Positions 42,568-51,283 of a DNA stretch of 64,000 bases are shown piece after piece. Position numbers and translations under genes: made by a program. Numbering within the stretch: position 1 is the first letter of the stretch; every line of letters begins with the position of its first letter. Origin of the DNA: Planctomycetota bacterium (lineage in GTDB: Bacteria > Planctomycetota > PUPC01 > JACPCR01); contig JACPCR010000076.1 in the NCBI GenBank assembly GCA_016179685.1, positions 1-64,000 on the forward strand. Direction: 5' to 3'. The notes below the pieces were generated by a model. That model was not told the origin of the DNA, searched no databases, and was given only the letters and a program-made list of their open reading frames with translations.

Positions 42568-44580
42568 CTAGAAAAAGGAGGTAATGTAGTTTCCTCGAAC
42601 ACCGGTCAGGCCGTCCAGGATGACCCAGAGGGCGGCGGTGACGACTTCTCCCAAGATGAGGCCGTAAAAGAAGGGGCGGGATTCCGTGAAAATCCTCGGT
42701 CCCCCGTACTTGAGGATGGCGGCCTTGACGGCGAGCGCGGCTACCGCGCTGAACCAGAGGACGTTTCCGGACCAGTGAAAAGTGACGACGAGGGCGCCCG
42801 GGTGGATGGGCCACTGGGGTATCCAGTGGGCGGCGAGGAGAAGAACGACCATGAGGGCCGCTCCGGCCGCCATGAGGGAAAAGCCTTCGGAAACGGGGCC
42901 ACGGGCCTCCGTGATTCGGCGCGAGGCGTCCAGCCAGCTATACTGGGCGGTGTTCGTGAAGGTCCACTTGTCGAGGTTCAGCGCCCCGTCGCGATAGGGG
43001 AAGTAGATCATCAAAGACATAGCGACCAGGTAGGTGGCGGCGACTCCGAGAAGAATGGCCCAAAAGAGCCGGCGCTTGGGGCCCCGGAAGCTGTCGGTGG
43101 TCACCTTGAGCCCATTGGCGGCGTGGGAGAGCAGGAAACATCGCATTTCCGCGTGGAACGGGTACGTGAAACCGATGGCGGTGAGATTGGACGGGGAAAG
43201 GGCGCTGGAGCCGACCAGGCCCACGAGAAAGTCGCCGGCGACGACGGGCGGAAGGGCGGTGGGCAGACCGGCCTCGGCAATGACCCGCGCCAGCGCCATG
43301 AAGATGATGAAAGCAAGGCCGAGGTAGAGCACGGCTTCCCAGCGGGTCATGCCCGCTCGAACGAGCCAGACCACAAGGAAACTGCCGCCAAGGAGCAGGC
43401 CGATGCAGGCTCCCCGGTAGGAGAGAATTTCCTCCGAGTCGTCGGCTCTTGGCCCGATCCCGAGTGCGGCGGCGAGGGCGCTCTTGAGATGGGACCGGGC
43501 AAAATACAGGATGCGGGCCACAAAGACGAGCAGCGCCCCGGCGCCGAAGAAGGCCTCGACGGGGTCGTAGGACCAGATTCCGAGCTTAGGGACAAAAGGA
43601 TAGCTTCCGGTCGTTCGTGTCCATCCCTTCAGGAGGCTGAGCACGAGAGGGAAGATGGAGAGACCGAGCAGCATATCGCTTCGGCAAAAGTAGAGGAGTG
43701 CGAAGGAGATGGGGCTGAAGCGCAGGTACAGCGCGGTTTCTCCATGAAAAAGCGGGATGGTCTGGGCGAGATCGAATGAGACCAGGTAGTCTTTGTAGTA
43801 GTACGCGAATCCCTGGTAGGAATAGACGATGAAGGGGACGGCAAAACCGGCCCACAGGAGCTTCGAACGCCAAATGGGGCGCGGAGCGCCCGGCTCACCA
43901 CTGCGGACGAATTCGAGGGGGAGCTGCATCATGGGGAACACGATACGCTCGCGTTCGACCCACTGCTTGCGAAAGAGAACAGCGAGGCAGACCATGACGG
44001 CCGAGAGGGCCAGACACAGGGCGAGCCAGGCGAGAACGGGCGATGACCAGGCCCGCCAGGGGATGGAATCTCCCGGTGGCAGCCCCTCATAATAGGCGCG
44101 CACGATCTCGGGACCCCGGGGCACGATCCAATCCTGCTTCTGAACATGGGGCAGGACCAGCTCGCTCCAGCGGTTCTCAGCGGTGGCGTAATAGGAGGCA
44201 CCCGTGACGACGGGCCCGATCATGCTGACGAAGCCCCGAGTCGGGATGGCCGCCGCGGTCAAGAGGATCACGAAAACCGCAGTAAGATCGGCCCGGCCCA
44301 GGGGCCAGCGTGGCCCCAAACGACCCAGGATCGGATTGAGGCCCGCGGCCACGACGAAAAAGAGAAAGACGGACACGGGGGCGGAGTAATCATTCGCCAT
44401 CGGCGAGGCATGGATAATCATCTCGCCGTATGCTGCCCACCACGCGAGAAAGAGGCAGAATACCAGGCCGACGACCAGGCCTTTCCATGTAATGCCTCGC
44501 CTGGAATCCGGGCACGGAAGCGCGGCTGCACTGCCGTGCCCGGATTCCAGGTAGAGACCCCGACGGAATTGGTGAGCCAT
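42568..44580 (-). CDS. Polytopic membrane protein, DUF6785/DUF6784-like
   Basis: 670 residues with at least 12 predicted membrane helices, beginning GLVVGLVFCLFLAWWAAYGEM and VSVFLFFVVAAGLNPILG. The pattern NDYSAPVSVF and FKLIPTRGFVSMIG-like AAAIPTRGFVSMIGPVV matches the DUF6785 group of uncharacterised transport-like proteins common in planctomycetes and verrucomicrobia. It heads an operon with a sugar mutarotase, so sugar uptake is a reasonable guess only. A perfect 18 bp palindrome (44500-44551) lies inside codons 10-27, giving a Gly/Ser/Ala-rich insert before the first helix. The ATG at 44580 is the only in-frame start ahead of the first helix that I see. Confidence 0.8.
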   Translation of the reverse strand: MAHQFRRGLYLESGHGSAAALPCPDSRRGITWKGLVVGLVFCLFLAWWAAYGEMIIHASPMANDYSAPVSVFLFFVVAAGLNPILGRLGPRWPLGRADLTAVFVILLTAAAIPTRGFVSMIGPVVTGASYYATAENRWSELVLPHVQKQDWIVPRGPEIVRAYYEGLPPGDSIPWRAWSSPVLAWLALCLALSAVMVCLAVLFRKQWVERERIVFPMMQLPLEFVRSGEPGAPRPIWRSKLLWAGFAVPFIVYSYQGFAYYYKDYLVSFDLAQTIPLFHGETALYLRFSPISFALLYFCRSDMLLGLSIFPLVLSLLKGWTRTTGSYPFVPKLGIWSYDPVEAFFGAGALLVFVARILYFARSHLKSALAAALGIGPRADDSEEILSYRGACIGLLLGGSFLVVWLVRAGMTRWEAVLYLGLAFIIFMALARVIAEAGLPTALPPVVAGDFLVGLVGSSALSPSNLTAIGFTYPFHAEMRCFLLSHAANGLKVTTDSFRGPKRRLFWAILLGVAATYLVAMSLMIYFPYRDGALNLDKWTFTNTAQYSWLDASRRITEARGPVSEGFSLMAAGAALMVVLLLAAHWIPQWPIHPGALVVTFHWSGNVLWFSAVAALAVKAAILKYGGPRIFTESRPFFYGLILGEVVTAALWVILDGLTGVRGNYITSFF
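44500..44551. repeat. 18 bp perfect palindrome inside a coding sequence
   Basis: CCTGGAATCCGGGCACGG at 44500-44517 is perfectly inverted at 44534-44551 around a 16-base loop. It lies in the N-terminal codons of the membrane-protein gene without breaking the frame, and resembles the intergenic GC-rich palindromes. Confidence 0.8.
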
Positions 44581-44849
44581 CTCGATTCAACAGATGGTGC
44601 ACGATCGCCGGAAGGATGGGGTGCGCCGCACCACCGCAGGCATGCACTTTTCGCCATGATAACACCCTGGCAATGCCCTTTCCATGGCTATTTCCTTCTT
44701 CTCACTCGGCGCTTCTTGCTCAGAATTGGATGAATGCGCATGGTTTAAACGAAAGGACAGCGCGTCGTCCCGCTGCCGTGCGCCGGTAGTGCACCCCACA
44801 CGTGCACAGGTGTGAGTTGTTCATCTCTGAGCCGAGCCTGGAGCTGAGT
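44581..44849. other. Gap between membrane-protein gene and MITE-like element
   Basis: No gene is supported. It contains the start region of the divergent unit, a weak inverted GTGCAC pair near 44790-44808, and no clear promoter. Confidence 0.4.
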
Positions 44850-45030
44850 CCCCGCTTCGTGGCTTCTCAATAAGTTCGGGGAGGGCGATCAGGCTAAATC
44901 CATGAATTATGAAGTAGCCGAAGCCCTTACGCGCTTCGCTGCGAAAACTCGTGAAGTGCTGAATCATTATCGATGACGAAATCGGGCGGGGCCACCTCCC
45001 CAAACTTATTGAGAAATTACCCCGCTTCAT
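44850..45030. mobile_element. MITE-like element with 21 bp inverted ends and flanking direct repeats
   Basis: Inverted ends at 44864-44884 (core CTCAATAAGTTCGGGGAGG) and 44995-45015 match with one mismatch. Just outside both ends lies a direct repeat: CCCCGCTTCGT at 44850-44860 and CCCCGCTTCAT at 45020-45030. The interior of 110 bases has no gene. It is placed 10 bases after the lexA stop. It looks like a miniature non-autonomous transposable element; no transposase in the window has matching ends. Confidence 0.7.
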
Positions 45031-45040
45031 CCACTCTGGA

Positions 45041-45655
45041 TTAGAGCGCTCGAAGAACGCCAACCACCTTGCCCGCGATGTGCAGGTTGGCCTGGTCCTT
45101 GTAGACATAGATGGGCTGCATGGCTGAATTTGCCGGCTGGAATCGGACGCGATCCCCCTCATGGTGGAAATACTTGATCGTGGCTTCATCGTCAAGGATA
45201 GCCGCCACGATATCGCCATCTTGCGCCGTCTGCTGCCTCCGCACCATCACGATATCGCCCCCCAGGATGCCCGCATCCTTCATGCTGTCTCCTTTTACGC
45301 GGAGCGCAAAGATTTCCTCCGGGCGACCAAAATAACTCGGGTCCATCGGAACTTCCCCTTCCAGTTCCTCATGAGCCGTGATGGGTTGGCCCGCGGCTAT
45401 CCGACCCAAAATGGGAATGCCCGTGGTCTGACTCCGCGCATCCCGCTTCAGAATCTCAATACCTCGGGAGGTCCGGCTGTTTCGGCTGATATACCCCTTG
45501 CGCGCTAATGCTCGCAGATAATCACGAACCGTGCCGGTCGAATTCATCAGGAACTCCTCGCCTATCTCTCGAATAGTCGGTGGAAAGCCTCGCAGCTCCT
45601 GCTGCTGGCAGATAAACTCGAAGACCTTGCTCTGCCGGTCCGTCAAATCCTTCAT
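45041..45655 (-). CDS. LexA repressor
   Basis: 204 residues. An N-terminal winged helix (RQSKVFEFICQQQELRGFPP, then IREIGEEF and TVRDYLRALARKGYI), the Ala88-Gly89 self-cleavage site in RIAAGQP, Ser124 in VKGDSM and Lys161 in EATIKYF are all present, so it should be a RecA-stimulated self-cleaving SOS repressor. AGGAG (45663-45667) precedes the ATG by 7 bases. Repeat R1 copy C begins just upstream of this ribosome site and would lie in the mRNA leader. I could not identify a credible LexA box; a short palindrome TGGTT-AA-AACCA at 45862-45873 is only a candidate. Confidence 0.95.
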   Translation of the reverse strand: MKDLTDRQSKVFEFICQQQELRGFPPTIREIGEEFLMNSTGTVRDYLRALARKGYISRNSRTSRGIEILKRDARSQTTGIPILGRIAAGQPITAHEELEGEVPMDPSYFGRPEEIFALRVKGDSMKDAGILGGDIVMVRRQQTAQDGDIVAAILDDEATIKYFHHEGDRVRFQPANSAMQPIYVYKDQANLHIAGKVVGVLRAL

Positions 45656-45669
45656 GAAAAAACTCCTAT

Positions 45670-45747
45670 TGAAATCCGCTGCGCCCTCCGGGCTCGCTGA
45701 TTTCAGAGCCAGGGTTGGCCCCGCTTCGCCGGCCCAACCCTGGCGGG
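45670..45747 (+). repeat. Dispersed double-hairpin repeat R1, copy C
   Basis: TGAAATCCGCTGCG opens the unit (45670) and the second hairpin ends near CAACCCTGGCGGGG. It overlaps the lexA mRNA leader. A CAAACTT-(13)-AAGTTTG stem (45776-45802) follows directly, similar to the AAACTT motif after copy B (36081 onwards). Confidence 0.75.
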
Positions 45748-45775
45748 GAAACGGAAACCTTTAAAAAGTGCCACT

Positions 45776-45802
45776 CAAACTTAAAAAGCTTTTCCAAGTT
45801 TG
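45776..45802. repeat. CAAACTT/AAGTTTG stem motif
   Basis: CAAACTT at 45776-45782 pairs with AAGTTTG at 45796-45802. Inside the loop is the palindrome AAAAGCTTTT. Related sequence is at 36081-36105 and, weaker, at 34388-34424 upstream of the second PhyH gene. Confidence 0.5.
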
Positions 45803-46038
45803 AAGTCCCAGGCGCCTATTTATCTAACTCCGGACGAGTGGGCGCGTGGGACATGGTTACCTGGTTAAAACCACCCTACGGTTCGTCCGGTCCTTAACTC
45901 TATATAAACAAAAGAGAAACGCTTGCCACGCCAATTATTATATCCACACACCTGTGCGGTTTCCACAAAAATGTTGGATTGTTATGTGGTTGATTTTCTG
46001 CCAGAATCCACGACGGATTCACCGAGAAAGGAATCGTC
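45803..46038. other. Divergent lexA-yceD regulatory region
   Basis: No gene. It contains inverted CCGGACGA (45829-45836) with TCGTCCGG (45882-45889) and TGGTTAAAACCA at 45862-45873, plus an AT-rich stretch around 45900-45950. Promoters for both genes are expected but not assignable with confidence. Confidence 0.4.
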
Positions 46039-46575
46039 GTGAAAATCAACGTCGATGGGATCAATGAGGGCTCCCGAGTCCTCCAAGCCAATTACACCGC
46101 GCAGGCCATGGGGTTTGGTGATTCTGACTTCGATTTTCAGAAGACCGTGGACCTGACCGCTAAGGTCACCCGGATGGGCCTGGATGTCCTGGTCGAATGC
46201 GAGATTCGAACGGTGGTCACGCAGTCGTGTTGCCGCTGTCTGGAGAATTTCGGCCTCGAGGTGGCCACGGCCTTCCAGACGCTGTTCGTTCCAGAGAAGC
46301 CGCCGAAGTCGTATCGGCACGACATCCGGAGGCCCCTCGTTTCAGATGAGGACGATAAGGTCACGCGCTACAAGGGGAAGGAGATCGACCTGTCCCGGGG
46401 GATTCTGGAAGCGATCCAGCTTTTCCTGCCGATGAAGCCCCTGTGCCACTCGGGCTGCAAGGGGCTATGTCCCTCCTGTGGAGTGAACCGCAACGTCTCG
46501 ACCTGCCGTTGCGGAGAGGGTGCCGGGAGCGCACAGTACCATCCGTTCCGCGACCTGAAGTGGAAGGCTGAGTGA
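46039..46575 (+). CDS. YceD (DUF177) family protein
   Basis: 178 residues from a GTG start with AAAGGA 7 bases upstream. Features are the DUF177 core CCRCLENFGLEVATAF and a C-terminal GCKGLCPSCGVNRN with CxCG afterwards, a metal-binding-like ending. YceD proteins influence 23S rRNA/large ribosomal subunit maturation and are usually encoded directly upstream of rpmF (L32). Here no rpmF follows; the next gene is a secreted protein 37 bases away. It is divergent from lexA. Confidence 0.88.
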   Translation: MKINVDGINEGSRVLQANYTAQAMGFGDSDFDFQKTVDLTAKVTRMGLDVLVECEIRTVVTQSCCRCLENFGLEVATAFQTLFVPEKPPKSYRHDIRRPLVSDEDDKVTRYKGKEIDLSRGILEAIQLFLPMKPLCHSGCKGLCPSCGVNRNVSTCRCGEGAGSAQYHPFRDLKWKAE

Positions 46576-46612
46576 GAGCATTCCGGGTCCTTCCTCACGA
46601 AGCCGCTTTCTT

Positions 46613-49600
46613 ATGTCTCAGGTTCTCGTCAAAACGCGTCACCGGGCCTTCTCCGCAGCCGTATCCGTCGCGGCATTGCTCCTCGTTTTTCAGTCTGTTT
46701 CAACCCAGGACATGGAAGGCCTCGTCGAGACGGATTCGGATGCCCCAGCCGGCGATGAGGATGTGGATGCCGACTTGAAAGAACCGGAGCTGCTTCTCTA
46801 TGTCCCTTTCGACGGGTCGACAGACGGGTTCACTCCGGGATGGATCGAAAAAAGCCTGGCTCGGAGAAACCGGGCACCGCTGCCACAAGCCTTCGCCCCG
46901 GGCATCGTTGGCAAGGCTCTCGCCGGCGGCGAAGGCGCGATTTATCCGATCCACGGTTGCATTCGCCCGGAGGCCGGCAGCCTCTCTCTCTGGTTTCATT
47001 GGGATGCCGGTCGAAAAGAGGGCAACTTCGGATCGTTCATTTCTTTCGACGTGCTTCCGATAGGCCCCGGTCACGACGGCCTGAAGTCCATCCGAGGAGA
47101 CGGCCGGTGGCATCACATCCTGGCAGTCTGGGAACGTGAAAAAACCTCTTTGCGGCTTTTCTTGGATGGCAAACTCGTGTCCGAGGAGACCCTCGCGAAG
47201 GCTTTCTTTCGTGCTCCCCCTCTGGACGAGAATGGTAAACCACTCCCCGTATCCCATGCCTTGAGCGTGGGCGTCGGCCTCCCCGGCCTTCTGGACGAGG
47301 TCTATATCTGGGACTATCCACTCGACGAGCCCACGGCCCGCGCCGCCTATGAACGGGGCATGAAGGGACTCACCAGTTGGCCAGCGGAGAAACTTCCTCG
47401 TCCTCGGGTCTGGCGGGCCGAAGCTGCTCTCCGCTCCGCCGGGGTCACCCGCCCCGCCTTGAAAGGCCTGTCTCCGCCGTCGCTTCCGCCTGAAGAGACG
47501 CCCGGCCACGCCACTCGTCACCGCTATTCTTTGAACGGCATCTGGCGCTGCCAGCCGGTGGGCTGGACTGAGTATGTGCCGACCTCGACTTCGACTTCAA
47601 AGGCTTTTTTCGCGCAGAGGGCGCAACTGGCCGAGTGGGGAGTGCTGCCCGACTCATGGATGCTGGTGAGCGTACCGGGCGACTGGCGTCTGAAAGGTGA
47701 TCCGCCGCCTCGATGGTTTGGCTCAGCCCTGGACGGCTATGACGCGGCCTGGTTCGAACGAGAGGTCGAGGTCCCCGCGGCCTGGAAGGGCCAGGCGGTT
47801 TACCTGGGTATCCACGGAGGCGTTTCCGGGGAACCGACCTTTGTCTTTGTTAATTCAAAATGCGTCGGTGAGCTTTTCGGGGACGAAGCTTTCCCGCTGG
47901 AACTTTCCGATGCCTTGGACTGCGGGAAATCCAATCGGCTCTCACTCCTCGTGGGAAATCCAGAATTCCCGAATTCGGCTGCCGCCGGGAACGTCTGGCT
48001 TCTGATGCATGACGCCAGGGGCCCCTTGCTCGGACACACGCTGGTGACGCCGCAAGAGGGGCCCGAAAGCCTGGACTGCACGCTGGAAATCCAATCCCAC
48101 GCGCAGGAGGAGAAGGTCGTGGAGCTGGAAGCCCTGGTCTGGCCTGATTCCCACCCGGACGCCGAGCGCGTCTCTCTGGGACGGCCAAAAATTTCCCTGA
48201 CACCCAACAGTGAGCGCTGGTATCCCTTCAGCGTTCGCTTTCCTCATCCGCACCGGTGGAATCCCGAAGACGCATTCCTCTATGGCCTTGTTGTCCGGGT
48301 CTATTCCGAGGATGGCAGGCTGCTGGACGAGTCCACGCCGGTCCGTTTCGGCTTCCGCACCTTCGCGGCGGCAGGACGTGACATCCTCCTGAATGGAAAG
48401 CCGGTGCACCTGCGCGGCATGTCGCATAATGGTGGCGGGCCGGCCAACGGCGGCTTCGAGTTCAAGAAAAAGATCGGGTTGAACGCGGACCGCAACCTGG
48501 CCGGTTACATGCCGGAACATGACGACGCCTGGCTTTCGGAATGCGACGAGGCAGGCTGGCTTCAATGCTATCACGTGAACTTTAATTTCTACTGGAGGGA
48601 CAGCCAGGACGCTTCCGAGCGTGACTTCTTCTGGCGCAAGATGCGCCTGCTGTGGAATCACCCTTCCCTGGTGGCCTGGTTCGTCTGGGGCAACGGCTAT
48701 GTTCCGGGCCCTCACGGCCACCCGCGGCAGATCGGGGCGACGCCGGGCGTGGATTACGAGCCGGACTTGCCGGAGGTGAAGAAGGCTTATGCGGCCCGGG
48801 ACGAGTACCACCGCTACTTGCCTGGCCGTCTGTTTTTCTTCTATCGGCTGGGCCTGGGCGGCGACGTTCGGGGCATCATGCATTACATGGGATGGGGCAT
48901 TCCTCTTCAAGCCAGGGAGGAATGGCCGCGCTACTGGGCCGAGCACTGCGGGGAGCCTTTCCTGCTGGCCGAGGGCGACCTGCCGATGTTCTTCAATGAC
49001 CTGCTCTGGCAGTGGGGCCGCGGCTTCAACAAAGAGTTGGTCGCCGGCTCCAACGCTGCCGCGGAGCATGCGGCGCGCTATTTCGGCGAGGAGGCCTATC
49101 AGGACCTCAGCCTGAACTTCGCCAAGACCCAGGACCTGATGGACCACTTCAAGTCTTTCAAGGAGAAGCCGAAGGCCGAGTGGGGTCCCGAGGCGGCCCC
49201 ACAGGACCCGCTCAAGGGGCAGGAAGCGGGCCAGCAGAAACGCGGAGATGGAAAGCTGGAAACCAGCGAGCTGAAAATAGAGGAAAAGAAAGGTCAGAAC
49301 GTGCCGGGTCAGAGCCCGGACCCCACGCCGGAGACATCCGAAGGCCAGTGGAGTGCGGCATCTTCCGAAGAGGGATCGGGGGATGTGGCCTTCGTGCCGG
49401 AATTCGTGCCTCCGGTGCGGACCCGTCTGAAGGCTCTCGCCATGCGACGCGTGCTCAGCTCCTGGCGCGTCTGGGGCATGAGCTACCTCGTGCATGTTTG
49501 CCTGAAGCCCGACGAATTGCGCGGCGAGGGTCCCCGCGGCCTCAATGCCTTGGGCGAAGTCGCCGCCCGCTATAACCACCCACTCCTCTTCATCCTCGCC

Positions 49601-51283
49601 GGTCCGCCAGAGGATTTCACTCGAAAGGACCACGCGTTCACGTCTGGAGAAAAGGTCCAAAAACAGATTCTGGTTCGCAACGATCACTTCTCGCCGGTCC
49701 AGGTGAAAACGCGGTGGAGGGTCCATGACCTCGATTCAGGGGAAGAGATCACCCAGGGCGAGGCTGCATTCGACGTGGACGTCGGTGCCCTGCACCGGCA
49801 GACGGTGGAGTTCGCTGCGCCCGCGGCTCGAACGAAACGGCGACTCCGGTTGTCCGCTGCGGGTACCGTTCAAGAGCGCCCCTTGCCCGAGGAGAATTTC
49901 GATCTGCAGGTATTCCCTGAACAGGCGGCGTTCCGGCCCGCTGCCGCCAGGGTCGGGCTCATCGACACCGTGGGTCACACGGCGAAACTGCTCGGGCAGA
50001 TGGGCCAGCCTTTCATCCGGCTGGACGAAGGCGGCGGCCTGCCGCCCCTGGACCTGCTGGTCATCGGACGCTGTACGTATAGCCAGGCCCTTCTCGAGCG
50101 TCTGAAAGGAATGAGATTCAGCGAAAAAGTCCGCCAGGGCATGAACGTCCTCTGCTTCGAGCAAACGCAACGCTGGGTGATGGGCCTCCTTGTCGAGCAT
50201 TTCGACCTGCGGAACGCGTTTATCCGGCGCGGGCGTTCCCCGCTGTTCGACGGGTTGTCGAGCGAGGACCTCGCTGACTGGCGAGGCGCGTCCGATCTCA
50301 TCGATGCCTACCCCGACTGGGACCGGACCCGCGACTACACCCAGGGCAATTTTTCCAAGCACGGCATGGGCAATGAGTTCGGGCAGGGCCGATTCTACCA
50401 TTGGAGCAATAATGGCATGGTCTCCACGTATTGCATCCACAAGCCTCAGGTGGGCAATAACCAGGTCATGATGGACGCCGGCTTCGACCTCCTCTACACG
50501 CCGCTTCTCGAACAGCGGCTGGGCCGCGGTCGCATCCTTTTCTGCCAACTCGATGTGACCAACCGATACGGCACGGACCCTGTGGCTTCGCGGCTCGTGG
50601 AGCGTCTCCTCCTCCATTATTCCAAGCCCGTGCCGGGGCCCGAGAGGAGTCTCCAGTACCTCGGAAATGAGCAGGGCCGGCAATTTCTCGAGGACCTGGG
50701 CTACGCACCCGAGACCGTGGGAGGTCCGGAAGACCCCCTGGATGCCGGGGCGGTCCTGGCGCTGGACCTCCGAGCCTTCGACGCTATGCCATTCCAGCAA
50801 AAGCTGGAGGAATTCGTGAAAGCGGGCGGCATCCTGGTGGTTCTGCCTTTCTCCAAATCCGACTCGACTCGGGCGCTGCCGGTGAGGATTCAGCGCCGGG
50901 ACAGGCAGGTTCACCTCACTCGCCATGTGGCGGAAGAGCCCTTGTTCGAAGGGCTGGCTATCAGTGATTTCTTCTGGCGCCGGGCGCTCCCCATGACCAC
51001 GTTAGACTGCGACAGCCCCGGGTCCTGGGTTGCGGATTCGGGCGCCCTCGCGCGGATTCCCTGTCAGAAGGGACAGATCGTCTTCTGCCAGATCGACCCC
51101 CGAGTATTCGAATGGGGCTGGCAGTCGGGCAAGGCCACGCGCATCTGGACCACCCTCCTGGGCAATCTGGGTGTGGTAAGCCGATTCGAATTCGATCCGT
51201 TCAAGGAAGGCACGGAAACGCAGGGTCTCGTTTACCGGCAGCCGACCCTGCCGTTCGACCCCGATGCGCACGTGGTCTGGTGA
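46613..51283 (+). CDS. Very large secreted LamG/GH2-like protein
   Basis: 1556 residues. Signal peptide (FSAAVSVAALLLVFQSVS), then an acidic linker, a LamG/concanavalin-like module (about residues 55-225), a GH2-type sugar-binding jelly roll (SLNGIWRCQPVG to RLSLLVGN, about 300-450), an Ig-like module, and a GH2-type barrel (LLNGKPVHLRGMSHNGGG, residue about 590). At NHPSLVAWFVWGNG (682-695) the residue after Asn694 is Gly695, where GH2 enzymes have the catalytic Glu. A charged, low-complexity insert (about 860-950) and a C-terminal GATase-like plus beta-rich part follow. Probably a galactosidase relative, possibly inactive or with an altered mechanism. Its TGA overlaps the next gene start by 4 bases. 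Confidence 0.78.
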   Translation: MSQVLVKTRHRAFSAAVSVAALLLVFQSVSTQDMEGLVETDSDAPAGDEDVDADLKEPELLLYVPFDGSTDGFTPGWIEKSLARRNRAPLPQAFAPGIVGKALAGGEGAIYPIHGCIRPEAGSLSLWFHWDAGRKEGNFGSFISFDVLPIGPGHDGLKSIRGDGRWHHILAVWEREKTSLRLFLDGKLVSEETLAKAFFRAPPLDENGKPLPVSHALSVGVGLPGLLDEVYIWDYPLDEPTARAAYERGMKGLTSWPAEKLPRPRVWRAEAALRSAGVTRPALKGLSPPSLPPEETPGHATRHRYSLNGIWRCQPVGWTEYVPTSTSTSKAFFAQRAQLAEWGVLPDSWMLVSVPGDWRLKGDPPPRWFGSALDGYDAAWFEREVEVPAAWKGQAVYLGIHGGVSGEPTFVFVNSKCVGELFGDEAFPLELSDALDCGKSNRLSLLVGNPEFPNSAAAGNVWLLMHDARGPLLGHTLVTPQEGPESLDCTLEIQSHAQEEKVVELEALVWPDSHPDAERVSLGRPKISLTPNSERWYPFSVRFPHPHRWNPEDAFLYGLVVRVYSEDGRLLDESTPVRFGFRTFAAAGRDILLNGKPVHLRGMSHNGGGPANGGFEFKKKIGLNADRNLAGYMPEHDDAWLSECDEAGWLQCYHVNFNFYWRDSQDASERDFFWRKMRLLWNHPSLVAWFVWGNGYVPGPHGHPRQIGATPGVDYEPDLPEVKKAYAARDEYHRYLPGRLFFFYRLGLGGDVRGIMHYMGWGIPLQAREEWPRYWAEHCGEPFLLAEGDLPMFFNDLLWQWGRGFNKELVAGSNAAAEHAARYFGEEAYQDLSLNFAKTQDLMDHFKSFKEKPKAEWGPEAAPQDPLKGQEAGQQKRGDGKLETSELKIEEKKGQNVPGQSPDPTPETSEGQWSAASSEEGSGDVAFVPEFVPPVRTRLKALAMRRVLSSWRVWGMSYLVHVCLKPDELRGEGPRGLNALGEVAARYNHPLLFILAGPPEDFTRKDHAFTSGEKVQKQILVRNDHFSPVQVKTRWRVHDLDSGEEITQGEAAFDVDVGALHRQTVEFAAPAARTKRRLRLSAAGTVQERPLPEENFDLQVFPEQAAFRPAAARVGLIDTVGHTAKLLGQMGQPFIRLDEGGGLPPLDLLVIGRCTYSQALLERLKGMRFSEKVRQGMNVLCFEQTQRWVMGLLVEHFDLRNAFIRRGRSPLFDGLSSEDLADWRGASDLIDAYPDWDRTRDYTQGNFSKHGMGNEFGQGRFYHWSNNGMVSTYCIHKPQVGNNQVMMDAGFDLLYTPLLEQRLGRGRILFCQLDVTNRYGTDPVASRLVERLLLHYSKPVPGPERSLQYLGNEQGRQFLEDLGYAPETVGGPEDPLDAGAVLALDLRAFDAMPFQQKLEEFVKAGGILVVLPFSKSDSTRALPVRIQRRDRQVHLTRHVAEEPLFEGLAISDFFWRRALPMTTLDCDSPGSWVADSGALARIPCQKGQIVFCQIDPRVFEWGWQSGKATRIWTTLLGNLGVVSRFEFDPFKEGTETQGLVYRQPTLPFDPDAHVVW

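Noticed and set aside
44821-45219. 132-codon minus-strand open frame at the lexA end
   Set aside because: Overlaps lexA in another frame and crosses the MITE-like element; Ser/Arg-rich without pattern.
45862-45873. TGGTTAAAACCA as LexA operator
   Set aside because: Only one short palindrome and no second match near other genes; the LexA box of this lineage is not known to me.
47942-49726. 594-codon open frame opposite the GH2-like gene
   Set aside because: Antisense to a recognisable barrel; no family pattern.
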